From an uncultured Prevotellaceae bacterium (GTDB taxonomy: Bacteria; Bacteroidota; Bacteroidia; Bacteroidales; Bacteroidaceae), in contig OMXV01000007.1 of NCBI GenBank assembly GCA_900315075.1, positions 109,004 through 173,003 on the forward strand: 64,000 nucleotides of DNA, given 5' to 3'. Shown in pieces: positions 9,221 to 17,716 of the stretch; positions within the stretch are counted from its first letter, which is position 1; each line of letters begins with the position of its first letter. Both the position numbers and the translations under genes were made by a program. Below the pieces are notes generated by a model. The model did no database searches and had not been told where the DNA came from. It worked only from the letters and a program-made list of their open reading frames with translations.

Positions 9221-9985
9221 ATGGATTCAAACGTTATTCTAAGTGAAAATGGTGAAATTCTAAAAGGGTTGAAAACCGTTCAAGTCTTATCAGTAGAAAT
9301 TCCTGAGACAGTCAAAGTGATAGGAGAAGGTGCTTTGGAATATTGTTATGCAATTCAATCTATTCACATCCCTGATTCCGTTGTTGAAATAGGGGATTGC
9401 GCATTTTCGAATTGCGATGATTTAACTCATGTTGATATGTCTGATTCGGTAAAACAGATTGGAGCGTACGCTTTTAGTGACTGCTACAAACTGATGCGTC
9501 TAGACCTTCCAGGTTCCATCACTGAAATCAGTGACGGCCTATTTTGTGGCTGCTCTTCACTCCAGTTCGTTGACATACCCAAAAATGTTACCAGAATTGG
9601 TAGTAAAGCATTCTATGGATGCGACGAGCTCAAATTTATTTTATTACCACCTGCCTTAACAGTAATAGAAGATAATGCATTTAGCGATTGTGGCTACCTG
9701 TCGTCTGTTTTCATTCCAGATACTGTTACAAAAATAGGAGAAAACGCATTCTCTGGCTGTGAATTAATACAACAAATATGGATTCGGTTAGACAATCCAG
9801 AAGCTATCATGATAGGAGAGGATGCTTTTGAGGATGGTGTCGTCTCCGACTGTGTACTTTATGTCCCATCAGGTACTGAAGAACTGTATCAAAAACACCC
9901 AGTTTTCGGTAAGTTCAATCATATAGAAATAGAAGCTGAGGAAAAATTCATGCCCTTTTTATTACAGCAATTAGGTCTCATTTGA
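9221..9985 (+). CDS. BspA-type leucine-rich repeat protein (LRR_5), no signal peptide
   Basis: A 254-residue protein made almost entirely of about eight 23-residue BspA-type leucine-rich repeats. Each has the form IPDSVTKIGENAFSGC followed by a short strand, as in BIPDSVVEIGDCAFSNC at about 50 and IPDTVTKIGENAFSGC at about 166. Family members are usually surface-exposed and bind host proteins, but there is no signal peptide or lipobox at the start (MDSNVILSENGEILKG), so this copy may stay inside the cell or use an unrecognised route. A small non-repeat cap closes the C-terminus (VLYVPSGTEELYQK). Monocistronic: a strong terminator follows. Function not known. Confidence 0.85.
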   Translation: MDSNVILSENGEILKGLKTVQVLSVEIPETVKVIGEGALEYCYAIQSIHIPDSVVEIGDCAFSNCDDLTHVDMSDSVKQIGAYAFSDCYKLMRLDLPGSITEISDGLFCGCSSLQFVDIPKNVTRIGSKAFYGCDELKFILLPPALTVIEDNAFSDCGYLSSVFIPDTVTKIGENAFSGCELIQQIWIRLDNPEAIMIGEDAFEDGVVSDCVLYVPSGTEELYQKHPVFGKFNHIEIEAEEKFMPFLLQQLGLI

Positions 9986-10011
9986 CATACTATCCTTCTA
10001 TGTGATTTATT

Positions 10012-10048
10012 AATACGAAGCATTCAAATCACATGAATGCTTCGTATT
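10012..10048 (+). terminator. Strong hairpin terminator after the LRR gene
   Basis: A perfect 14-base stem (10012-10025 with 10035-10048, AATACGAAGCATTC) with a nine-base loop, followed by TGTCGGTTTTG. It separates the LRR gene from the ilv operon promoter. Confidence 0.75.
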
Positions 10049-10101
10049 TGTCGGTTTTGCTTACGATTTGTCACATCAAGGTAAAAATTCACGTTGATTT
10101 G

Positions 10102-10132
10102 TTGGCTATTCCTTAAAAACTGACTACCTTTG
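10102..10132 (+). promoter_or_regulatory. Promoter of the ilv operon
   Basis: TTG at 10102, 20 bases, then TACCTTTG (10125-10132), an exact TAnnTTTG match. The leader of about 80 bases contains GTTGACGAGTTGAC, related to the repeats at 45720-45795. No T-box or leader peptide with Leu/Val/Ile runs was seen. Confidence 0.75.
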
Positions 10133-10217
10133 CAAATTCAAAGAGAAAATGAGTTGACAAGTAAACACGTTGACGAGTTGACTCGGAATTTGTCCAATCT
10201 CCATAAATAAACAACAA

Positions 10218-12023
10218 ATGAAACATCAACTTCGAAGCGCTGTATGTACCGAAGGCCGGAAAATGGCTGGAGCAAGAGCCTTGTGGGTGGCTGCCGGTAT
10301 GAAACATGAGCAATTTGGAAAACCCATAATTGCCATTGTCAATTCTTTCACACAGTTTGTGCCTGGTCATACACATTTACACGAGATAGGACAAATTGTG
10401 AAACAAGAAATCGAAAGCCTTGGGTGCTATGCGGCCGAATTCAATACTATTGCCATCGACGACGGTATCGCCATGGGACATGACGGAATGCTTTATTCGT
10501 TGCCATCGCGTGATATTATTGCCGACTCAGTGGAGTACATGGTTAATGCCCATAAGGCCGATGCTATGATTTGTATCTCCAACTGCGATAAGGTGACACC
10601 TGGCATGCTTATGGCAGCCATGCGACTGAATATACCAGCAGTGTTTTGTAGTGGAGGACCTATGGAGGCTGGACGTTGGCGCGGTGAGAATGCCGACTTG
10701 GTCACTGCTATGGTCAAGGGCGCAGACCCCTCTGAGAGTGATGAAGCCATACGTGAGTTGGAACAGTGTGCCTGCCCTGGTTGTGGTAGTTGCTCGGGAA
10801 TGTTCACTGCAAATTCAATGAACTCCCTCACCGAGGCTATCGGCTTGTCGCTTCCTGGAAATGGAACTGTTTTGGCTACACATGAGAACCGCGTGCGCTT
10901 GTTCCGTGACGCAGCCCGACTGGTTGTGGAGAATGCCATAAATTATTATGAGAATGGCGACGAAAGCGTATTGCCACGCTCTATTGCCACGCGTGAGGCT
11001 TTTCTCAATGCAATGACACTCGATATTGCTATGGGTGGCTCCACAAACACGGTGCTCCACCTTCTGGCTGTAGCACAGGAGGCGGGTGTTGATTTCAAGA
11101 TGAGTGACATCGATGCCTTGAGTCGCCAGGTACCTTGCCTTTGTAAGTTAGCCCCCAATACTCAGAAATACAGTGTTCAGGAATGTAACTGCGCAGGAGG
11201 TATTTTAGGCATTATGCGTGAGTTGGACAAGGGCGGACTGATATTTAATGAGTCCATACGTGTGGATGGTCTTACCATCGGCGATGCCATGAATAAATAT
11301 GATATCACAGGAGGAGAGGGCATTGATGATGAGGCTCTTCGTATCTATAAAAGTGCTCCAGGCGGGCGATTCTCAACGAAAATGGGTTCGCAGAACGCCG
11401 AATGGCCAACTCTTGATACAGACCGTGCAAATGGATGTATTCGCGACATCGAGCATGCTTATACCAAGGATGGTGGACTGGCTGTGCTCTTTGGCAATAT
11501 CGCACAGGATGGTTGCGTAGTGAAAACAGCCGGTGTTGATGAAAGTCTGTGGCATTTCGAAGGACCGGCTGTGGTCTTCGACTCTCAGGAGGATGCATGT
11601 GATGGAATACTTGGTGGAAAAGTGAAAAAAGGCGACTGCGTGGTTATTACCCATGAAGGTCCGAAAGGCGGCCCAGGTATGCAGGAGATGCTCTATCCCA
11701 CGTCGTACATCAAGTCTATGCACATGGGTAAGGAGTGTGCACTTATTACGGATGGCCGATTCTCCGGTGGAACGTCAGGCTTGAGTATTGGACACATCTC
11801 TCCTGAGGCTGCCTCTGGTGGAAATATTGGTAAAATTGTTGATGGCGACATCATCGTTATAGATATACCAAGTAGGACAATCAATGTGAAACTTACCGAA
11901 GAGGAATTGAATGCACGTCCTCAGCAGCCACTCAGAAGAAACCGTGTGGTGACTAAGGCACTTAGAGCATATGCACAGAGTGTCAGCTCAGCTGACAAGG
12001 GTGGTGTGCGCATCATTGAATAA
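10218..12023 (+). CDS. ilvD: Dihydroxy-acid dehydratase
   Basis: Catalyses the third common step of valine and isoleucine synthesis, dehydrating 2,3-dihydroxy acids to 2-oxo acids in the cytoplasm. The 601 residues match IlvD/Edd family length. Iron-sulfur cysteines lie in [13 protein letters not shown] (about 117-129) and [19 protein letters not shown] (about 187-205); [27 protein letters not shown] and [34 protein letters not shown] are further family signatures. First gene of a five-gene operon; ilvB follows 11 bases later. Highly characteristic, so I am confident. Confidence 0.98.
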   Translation: MKHQLRSAVCTEGRKMAGARALWVAAGMKHEQFGKPIIAIVNSFTQFVPGHTHLHEIGQIVKQEIESLGCYAAEFNTIAIDDGIAMGHDGMLYSLPSRDIIADSVEYMVNAHKADAMICISNCDKVTPGMLMAAMRLNIPAVFCSGGPMEAGRWRGENADLVTAMVKGADPSESDEAIRELEQCACPGCGSCSGMFTANSMNSLTEAIGLSLPGNGTVLATHENRVRLFRDAARLVVENAINYYENGDESVLPRSIATREAFLNAMTLDIAMGGSTNTVLHLLAVAQEAGVDFKMSDIDALSRQVPCLCKLAPNTQKYSVQECNCAGGILGIMRELDKGGLIFNESIRVDGLTIGDAMNKYDITGGEGIDDEALRIYKSAPGGRFSTKMGSQNAEWPTLDTDRANGCIRDIEHAYTKDGGLAVLFGNIAQDGCVVKTAGVDESLWHFEGPAVVFDSQEDACDGILGGKVKKGDCVVITHEGPKGGPGMQEMLYPTSYIKSMHMGKECALITDGRFSGGTSGLSIGHISPEAASGGNIGKIVDGDIIVIDIPSRTINVKLTEEELNARPQQPLRRNRVVTKALRAYAQSVSSADKGGVRIIE

Positions 12024-12034
12024 CAATAGCGAAA

Positions 12035-13741
12035 ATGAAAGAGACTATAACTGGTGCGGAGGCATTGATGAAATCCTTGGAATCCGAGGGGGTGAAAACC
12101 ATCTTCGGGTATCCAGGTGGTGCCATTATGCCGGTCTATGATGCACTCTATGACTATACCCGTGGCGAGAAGAAAGCCTTTGAACATATACTTGTACGAC
12201 ACGAACAGTCGGCTGTACACGCTGCACAGGGATTCGCACGGGTGAGTGGACAGGTTGGAGTTTGCTTGGTGACAAGTGGACCTGGAGCCACCAACACACT
12301 CACGGGCGTGGCAGATGCCATGATGGACTCTACACCCATCGTGGTGATTGCAGGACAAGTGGGTGTGGCAGCATTAGGAACAGATGCTTTCCAGGAGGTG
12401 GACCTTGTAGGCGTGGCGCAACCAATATCCAAATGGAGCTATCAGATACGTAGGCCAGAGGATGTGGCTTGGGCTGTCAGCAGGGCTTTTTTCATCGCTC
12501 GGAGCGGAAGACCAGGACCAGTGGTGCTCGACTTCCCCAAAAATGCACAAGTCCATACTACTGAATGGGAACCCCAAAAGGTGGATTTCGTGCGTAGTTA
12601 CGTGCCCTTCCCAAAGCTTGATGAGATAGCCGTGCAACAGGCGGCAGAACTTATCAATAATGCCAAACGACCATTAGCGCTTGTGGGGCAGGGTGTAGAA
12701 CTGGCTGGAGCCAACCAAGAACTGATGGATTTCCTTGAGCGTTCCGACATACCAGCAGGGCGTACGATGTTGGGATTGTCGGCATTGCCTACGGATCATC
12801 CGCTCAATGTGGGTATGTTGGGAATGCATGGCAATTTGGCACCCAATATCAAGGAGCAGGAGTGTGATGTGCTCATCGCTATCGGCATGAGATTCAGTGA
12901 CCGTGTCACGGGAAATACTGCGACATACGCCAAGCAGGCAAAAATCATCCATCTCGATATCGATAGATCTGAAATCAACAAAAATGTGCATGCCGATGTA
13001 GCGGTAGTAGCCAACTGTAAAGAGTCGCTTCCTGCTATCACAGCATTGCTAAAGAAAGGCGATCACAGAGAGTGGAGAGAGAGTTTCTTGCCTTTGGCTC
13101 AGAAAGAACAAGAGCAAGTCATTGAACCAGCTATTCATCCATCGGAGGGGCCGCTGCTCATGGGTGAGGTGGTAAATGCTGTGGCTGAGGCTACCGGTGG
13201 AGAGGCCATCCTCGTTACCGATGTAGGACAAAACCAACTCTTTGCATGCCGCTATTTCAAATACCGCCACCCTAAGAGCATCGTCACCAGTGGAGGATTG
13301 GGAACCATGGGCTTTTCAATCCCTGCGGCTATAGGGGCAGTCTTTGGCATTGGCGACCGTCAGGTGTGTGCCTTCATGGGTGATGGTGGACTACAAATGA
13401 CCATCCAGGAGTTGGGGACTATTATGGAACACAAATTGCCCGTGAAAATGATTTTGCTCAATAACAATTATCTGGGCAATGTGAGACAGTGGCAAGATAT
13501 GTTCTTCAATCGCAGGAAGTCGTTTACAAGAATGATGAATCCTGACTATTCCAAGATACTCGCAGGTTATGGAATTCCATATCGTGTGGTCATTGAAAGA
13601 GATTCTTTGAAAGAGGCTATCAGCGAAATGCTCAGTGCAAAGGGTCCTTTCCTACTGGAATGTGCCATCAAAGACGATGATGACGTACTGCCAATGACAC
13701 CACCAGGAAAGAATGTCGATGAAATGATGCTCGAAATTTGA
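12035..13741 (+). CDS. ilvB: Acetolactate synthase large (catalytic) subunit
   Basis: Condenses pyruvate with pyruvate or 2-oxobutyrate using thiamine diphosphate, the first common step of branched-chain amino acid synthesis. The 568 residues show the three TPP-enzyme domains: N-terminal Pyr domain with FGYPGGAIMPVYDAL and the catalytic Glu in HEQSAVHAAQGFAR (about 54), central domain with the FAD-site region PLNVGMLGMHG, and C-terminal PP domain with the metal-binding GDGGLQMTIQELGT ending in NNNYLG (about 449-480). Lies between ilvD and ilvN; its stop lies nine bases before the ATG of ilvN, as expected for partner subunits. Confidence 0.97.
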   Translation: MKETITGAEALMKSLESEGVKTIFGYPGGAIMPVYDALYDYTRGEKKAFEHILVRHEQSAVHAAQGFARVSGQVGVCLVTSGPGATNTLTGVADAMMDSTPIVVIAGQVGVAALGTDAFQEVDLVGVAQPISKWSYQIRRPEDVAWAVSRAFFIARSGRPGPVVLDFPKNAQVHTTEWEPQKVDFVRSYVPFPKLDEIAVQQAAELINNAKRPLALVGQGVELAGANQELMDFLERSDIPAGRTMLGLSALPTDHPLNVGMLGMHGNLAPNIKEQECDVLIAIGMRFSDRVTGNTATYAKQAKIIHLDIDRSEINKNVHADVAVVANCKESLPAITALLKKGDHREWRESFLPLAQKEQEQVIEPAIHPSEGPLLMGEVVNAVAEATGGEAILVTDVGQNQLFACRYFKYRHPKSIVTSGGLGTMGFSIPAAIGAVFGIGDRQVCAFMGDGGLQMTIQELGTIMEHKLPVKMILLNNNYLGNVRQWQDMFFNRRKSFTRMMNPDYSKILAGYGIPYRVVIERDSLKEAISEMLSAKGPFLLECAIKDDDDVLPMTPPGKNVDEMMLEI

Positions 13742-13749
13742 TTGTAATT

Positions 13750-14310
13750 ATGAACAACGATAATAAAACCCTATATACCCTGTTGGTCTATTCAGAGAAT
13801 ATCGCTGGTGTCCTCAACCAGATTACGGCTGTCTTCACACGGAGGCAGGTGAATATTGAAAGCCTCAATGTGTCGGCTTCCAGTATCGAGGGGGTACATA
13901 AATACACCATCACGGCATGGAGCGACCCCGACCAGATTGAGAAAATCACCCGACAGATAGAGAAAAAAATCGACGTGGTGAAGGCTAAGTTCTATACCGA
14001 TGACCAACTGTTTATTCGCGAGACAGGATTATATAAACTCTCTACCCAGCCAGTTTTGGAAAATCCCGAGGTGTCGCGTATCATACGTCGTTATGACGCA
14101 AAGATTACGGAGGTAAATCCCACATACGTAGCGGTAATGAAAAGTGGAAGAACTGAAGATATTGTTGCTATGTATCTCGCTCTCAATGAATTTGGATGTG
14201 TATTGCAATATACAAGAAGCGGGCGTATCGCTATTACAAGGAGCACAGAAGAGGAGGTGAGTGCTTTCCTTGAACAACAAGAAAAGGATTATCAGAATGC
14301 AAACAATTGA
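13750..14310 (+). CDS. ilvN: Acetolactate synthase small (regulatory) subunit
   Basis: Regulatory partner of IlvB; binds branched-chain amino acids for feedback control. I use the ATG at 13750 rather than the TTG at 13738, which would add only four residues. The ACT domain covers about residues 5-80 (LYTLLVYSENIAGVLNQITAVF, then NIESLNVSAS), followed by a second ferredoxin-like C-terminal domain ending in a charged helix. Length (186 residues) fits the longer IlvH/IlvN type. The thioesterase gene starts inside its last 14 bases. Confidence 0.95.
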   Translation: MNNDNKTLYTLLVYSENIAGVLNQITAVFTRRQVNIESLNVSASSIEGVHKYTITAWSDPDQIEKITRQIEKKIDVVKAKFYTDDQLFIRETGLYKLSTQPVLENPEVSRIIRRYDAKITEVNPTYVAVMKSGRTEDIVAMYLALNEFGCVLQYTRSGRIAITRSTEEEVSAFLEQQEKDYQNANN

Positions 14311-15067
14311 CTTACCTAAGATAGGCTCATACGAGTTTCTTGCAGAGCCTTTTCACTGTGATTTCAATAGCCGACTGTTCATGGGGCACTTGGGAAACCA
14401 CCTGCTCAATGCCGCGGATTTCCATTCTCATGACAGAGGATTTGGTATGACATACTTGAACACCATCCAACGTACATGGGTGCTCTCACGGTTGGCCATC
14501 GAGATGGAGGAAATGCCGCCTGCCTACGCAAAGTTCAAGGTCGATACATGGGTGGAGAGTGCATTGAGGTTCTTTACCAATCGTAATTTCAAAGTATATG
14601 ACCCAGAAAGTGGAAAAGTTTATGGATATGGACGTTCTATCTGGGCGATGATCGACACGGTGACAAGACAGCCAGCCAATCTCTTTGAAATCAAAGACGG
14701 TTCGCTGCTGAACTTTGTCGAAAAAGAGGCCGCTTGTCCTATTGCCAAAGGGTCGAGAGTGCGAATGCCTGAGGAGGCTGAATTCATTACTGAGTTCATT
14801 GCACATTATTCCGATATTGATGTCAATGGACACATCAACAGTGTGAAGTACATCGACCACATGATGGATATCTTCCCCTTGGAATGGTACAGTGAACACA
14901 CTATCCATCGATTTGAAGTGGCGTATGTGGCTGAAGCTCATTGTGGTGACCGCATCCGTGTCTATCGCCATACCGAGGATGGCCTCTCGCATATGATTAG
15001 ACTGTCAAAGGTTAACGCTGATGGTAGCGAACATGAAATATGTCGTGGATTGGCAGCATTTATATGA
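14297..15067 (+). CDS. Acyl-ACP thioesterase (FatA/FatB-like)
   Basis: Hydrolyses acyl-ACP to free fatty acid at the end of fatty acid synthesis. I start at ATG 14297 (MQTIDLPKIGSYEFLAEP); the longer frame lies inside ilvN. The protein of 256 residues has two hot-dog folds. The second contains the family motif SDIDVNGHINSVKYIDHMMD (about 172-191) with the catalytic Asn and His, and the later EVAYVAEAHCGD segment. It overlaps ilvN by 14 bases and precedes ilvC, an arrangement I remember from other Bacteroidales. This suggests a link between branched-chain amino acid precursors and branched fatty acid formation, but that is inference. It ends AAFI with the stop TGA already in a repeat. Confidence 0.9.
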   Translation: MQTIDLPKIGSYEFLAEPFHCDFNSRLFMGHLGNHLLNAADFHSHDRGFGMTYLNTIQRTWVLSRLAIEMEEMPPAYAKFKVDTWVESALRFFTNRNFKVYDPESGKVYGYGRSIWAMIDTVTRQPANLFEIKDGSLLNFVEKEAACPIAKGSRVRMPEEAEFITEFIAHYSDIDVNGHINSVKYIDHMMDIFPLEWYSEHTIHRFEVAYVAEAHCGDRIRVYRHTEDGLSHMIRLSKVNADGSEHEICRGLAAFI

Positions 15068-15272
15068 GGTTATAAGTTTATGAGGTTAAGAGGTTATGAG
15101 GTTATGAGGTGAAATGTGATATGAGGGCATGTAATCTCACCTTAAAACCTACGAGCACAGCGACCTTAAAACCCTAAAACCTGTAAGCGCAGCGACCTTA
15201 CAACTCAAAACCTGCAAGCGTAGTGACCTTAAAACCCTAAAATATTAATTCACTTAAAATATAAAAACAATT
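15068..15272 (+). repeat. Dispersed repeat type 2 (GGTTATGAGG / AGCGACCTTA) between thioesterase and ilvC
   Basis: The thioesterase stop TGA is part of ATATGAGGTTATAAG; GGTTATGAGG units follow, then three degenerate copies of AACCTGTAAGCGCAGCGACCTTAAAAC on the opposite sense. The same sequence occurs at 22895-22976, 49842-49917 and 55262-55400. No gene is seen here; the region interrupts the ilv operon, so ilvC may depend on read-through or its own unrecognised promoter. Confidence 0.75.
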
Positions 15273-16316
15273 ATGGCAGAAATGAATTTTGGTGGCGTGA
15301 TAGAGACTGTTGTCACCAGCAAAGAGTTTTCATTGGAAAAAGCACGCGAAGTGCTGAAAAACGAAACCATCGCCGTTATTGGCTATGGCATTCAGGGCCC
15401 CGGACAGGCATGCAACCTGCGTGACAATGGCTTCAATGTCATCGTTGGACAGCGTGAAGGAAAAACATACGAGAAAGCCATCGCCGACGGATGGGTGCCT
15501 GGCAAAACACTCTTCTCTATTGAGGAGGCTGCCCAGAAAGGTACAATCGTATGTATGTTGCTCTCTGATGCGGGCCAGATACAGGCATGGGAGAAAATCA
15601 AACCTTGTCTGACGGCTGGTAAGGCTTTGTATTACTCACATGGTTTCGCTATCAACTGGAGCGACCGCACAGGTGTGGTTCCACCAAAAGATGTTGATGT
15701 CATCATGGTGGCCCCAAAAGGTTCGGGTACGTCATTGCGTACAATGTTCCTGGAGGGTAGGGGACTCAACTGCTCCTACGCCGTTTATCAAGATGCCACA
15801 GGAAAGGCCGAGGAGCGTACTATCGCTTTCGGTATCGGTATCGGTGCTGGATATCTCTTCAAGACTACCTTTGAGCGTGAGGCTACTTCTGACCTCACAG
15901 GCGAGCGTGGCTCGTTGATGGGCGCTATAGAGGGACTCCTTGAGGCACAGTATGAAGTGCTCCGTGAGCATGGGCATTCTCCTTCAGAGGCTTTCAACGA
16001 GACAGTAGAGGAACTCACACAGAGCCTTGGCCCGCTTTTCGGTGAGAAAGGTATGGACTGGATGTACGCTAACTGCTCCACAACAGCTCAGCGTGGTGCT
16101 CTCGACTGGGCACCTCGGTTCCGTGAGGCTATCAAGCCCGTCATGGAGTGGCTTTATCTCTCTGTCCAGACAGGACATGAGGCTCAGATTTCCATAGATT
16201 CCAACTCCAAGCCTGATTATCGCGATGGCCTGAACAAGGAACTGGAAGCCATGCGCAATATGGAAATGTGGCGCGCTGGCGAAACTGTGCGCAAACTCCG
16301 TCCTGAAAATAATTAG
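15273..16316 (+). CDS. ilvC: Ketol-acid reductoisomerase
   Basis: Second common step of valine/isoleucine synthesis: NAD(P)H- and magnesium-dependent isomerisation and reduction of acetolactate or acetohydroxybutyrate. The 347 residues are class I length. The Rossmann motif is VIGYGIQGPGQACNLRDNG (about 35-53) followed by VIVGQREG, the cofactor-specificity loop. Downstream lie YYSHGFAINW, MVAPKGSGTSLR, GYLFKTTFEREATSDLTGERG with metal-binding Asp and Glu, and EALYEVLREHGHSPSEAFNE-type helices. Preceded by repeat type 2 and followed by the CTAG repeat and a terminator, closing the ilv cluster. Confidence 0.96.
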   Translation: MAEMNFGGVIETVVTSKEFSLEKAREVLKNETIAVIGYGIQGPGQACNLRDNGFNVIVGQREGKTYEKAIADGWVPGKTLFSIEEAAQKGTIVCMLLSDAGQIQAWEKIKPCLTAGKALYYSHGFAINWSDRTGVVPPKDVDVIMVAPKGSGTSLRTMFLEGRGLNCSYAVYQDATGKAEERTIAFGIGIGAGYLFKTTFEREATSDLTGERGSLMGAIEGLLEAQYEVLREHGHSPSEAFNETVEELTQSLGPLFGEKGMDWMYANCSTTAQRGALDWAPRFREAIKPVMEWLYLSVQTGHEAQISIDSNSKPDYRDGLNKELEAMRNMEMWRAGETVRKLRPENN

Positions 16317-16325
16317 TATATAGGA

Positions 16326-16379
16326 TTTCTAGTCTTCCTAGGGTTTCTAGAGTTTCTAGTCTTCCTAGGTGCTCTAGAC
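16326..16379. repeat. Six CTAG tetranucleotides at exact 9-bp spacing
   Basis: CTAG occurs at 16329, 16338, 16347, 16356, 16365 and 16374, each exactly nine bases apart. The units TTTCTAGTC and TTCCTAGGG recur in the same order, giving a 27-base higher-order period. Non-coding, between the ilvC stop and its terminator. Confidence 0.9.
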
Positions 16380-16393
16380 AAAAAGATTCAATT

Positions 16394-16421
16394 CCATCGC
16401 CTGCTTCTTTGCAGGCGATGG
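16394..16421 (+). terminator. Terminator of the ilv operon
   Basis: A perfect 11-base stem CCATCGCCTGC (16394-16404) with GCAGGCGATGG (16411-16421), loop TTCTTT. The T-tract is weak (CTTTGC), but the GC-rich stem just after ilvC fits an intrinsic terminator. Confidence 0.7.
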
Positions 16422-16460
16422 CTTTGCATCACAATGTGTAATACCTTTATTCCTAATAAT

Positions 16461-17669
16461 ATGTCCAAACCAAGACTCCTCGATCGTCAGTATGTGTTAC
16501 CATTTGTGCTGATTACCACGTTGTTTTTCTTGTGGGGATTCGCACGTGCTATTTTGGATGTGCTCAACAAACACTTCCAAGATGAACTCCATATATCCAT
16601 TACACAGTCGTCGCTGATTCAGGTGACTACTTATTTAGGGTATTTCCTGATGGCTATCCCGGCAGGCATCTTCATCAATCGATTCGGATATCGGCGTGGT
16701 GTGGTGTTTGGTTTGGTCCTCTTTGGTATTGGTGCATTGTCGTTTGTGCCGGGAATGAGTGTAGGCACATTTAATGCCTTTCTTGTCTCGCTCTTCGTGA
16801 TAGGATGCGGACTGGTGTTTTTGGAAACGGCGGCCAATCCTTATTCCACCCAACTTGGTCCGGAGGCCACGGCATCAAGCCGTCTCAACCTATCGCAGAC
16901 CTTCAATGGGATGGGTTGTTTTATGGCAACTTTCATTGTGGGGCAGTATCTTTTCCGCTCCGATGGGTCGAGTGGTGATGTCACCGTACCTTATTTGGTG
17001 ATGGGCATTATTGTCTTGGCTGTGGCTGTGGTATTCTCATTCGTAAAACTGCCCGAGATTCAAAGTGACAATCAGGAAATGTCGAAGACTCCGTTAAAGG
17101 TAAGGATGAAGGCACTTTTCCAGCATCGTATGTTTGTGTTCGGGCTTTTGGCATTGCTGGCATACGAGGTGGCGGAGATTTCCATCAACAGTTTCTTTGT
17201 GAATTTTGTCACGGGAGAGGGATGGATGGATAAAAATATGGCATCCAAAATCATTAGTTTGGCGCTGGTTATCTTCATGGTGGGGAGATTCCTCTGTAGT
17301 TGGTTGATGCGTTATGTCAAGGCTGAGCGCATGCTGCTATGGTGCGCTATTGGAACTGTGGTCTGCATGGCAGTTGTAATTCTTAATCCTGGGCGTGTCT
17401 CCGTTTGGGTGCTGGTACTCAATTATTTGTTTGAGGCGATGATGTTCCCCACAATTTTCTCTTTGGCGTTGAGAGGGTTGGGGGCACTTACCAAGAGCGC
17501 ATCCTCGTTACTGATGATGACACCCGTGGGTGGTTGTGGATTTATGCTCATGGGATTGATGGCCGACGCCACTGGTAGTATGACCATCCCCTTTATCATT
17601 CCTCTTGTGGGCTATGCTGTCGTGATGTTCTTCGCGCTTAGTTTGCTCAAGAAAACTAAACTTAAATAA
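16461..17669 (+). CDS. MFS sugar transporter, FucP / glucose-galactose permease family
   Basis: A proton-coupled sugar permease of the inner membrane. I choose ATG 16461 (MSKPRLLDRQYVLPF); the frame extends nine codons upstream to an ATG at 16434 but without support. Twelve hydrophobic segments fill the 402 residues. The opening FVLITTLFFLWGFARAILDVLNKHFQ and IPAGIFINRFGYRRGV are the typical helix 1 and loop 2-3 of FucP-type permeases, and FLETAANPYSTQLGPE (about 125-140) is the family's helix 4-5 signature. The sugar cannot be told from sequence; fucose, glucose/galactose and N-acetylhexosamine carriers all occur in the family. It has no catabolic partner nearby. Confidence 0.88.
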   Translation: MSKPRLLDRQYVLPFVLITTLFFLWGFARAILDVLNKHFQDELHISITQSSLIQVTTYLGYFLMAIPAGIFINRFGYRRGVVFGLVLFGIGALSFVPGMSVGTFNAFLVSLFVIGCGLVFLETAANPYSTQLGPEATASSRLNLSQTFNGMGCFMATFIVGQYLFRSDGSSGDVTVPYLVMGIIVLAVAVVFSFVKLPEIQSDNQEMSKTPLKVRMKALFQHRMFVFGLLALLAYEVAEISINSFFVNFVTGEGWMDKNMASKIISLALVIFMVGRFLCSWLMRYVKAERMLLWCAIGTVVCMAVVILNPGRVSVWVLVLNYLFEAMMFPTIFSLALRGLGALTKSASSLLMMTPVGGCGFMLMGLMADATGSMTIPFIIPLVGYAVVMFFALSLLKKTKLK

Positions 17670-17716
17670 ATCAATTGTCCATACTCCCACACTCCTAAAC
17701 TCCCTATAATTGCCCC

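Noticed and set aside
10133-10217. Leader peptide or T-box before ilvD
   Set aside because: No run of Leu, Val or Ile codons and no T-box motif in the 85-base leader; only short GTTGAC repeats.
16434-16460. Upstream ATG of the MFS gene
   Set aside because: The nine extra residues (MCNTFIPNN) precede a normal short N-terminus and lie just after the ilv terminator; ATG 16461 is preferred.
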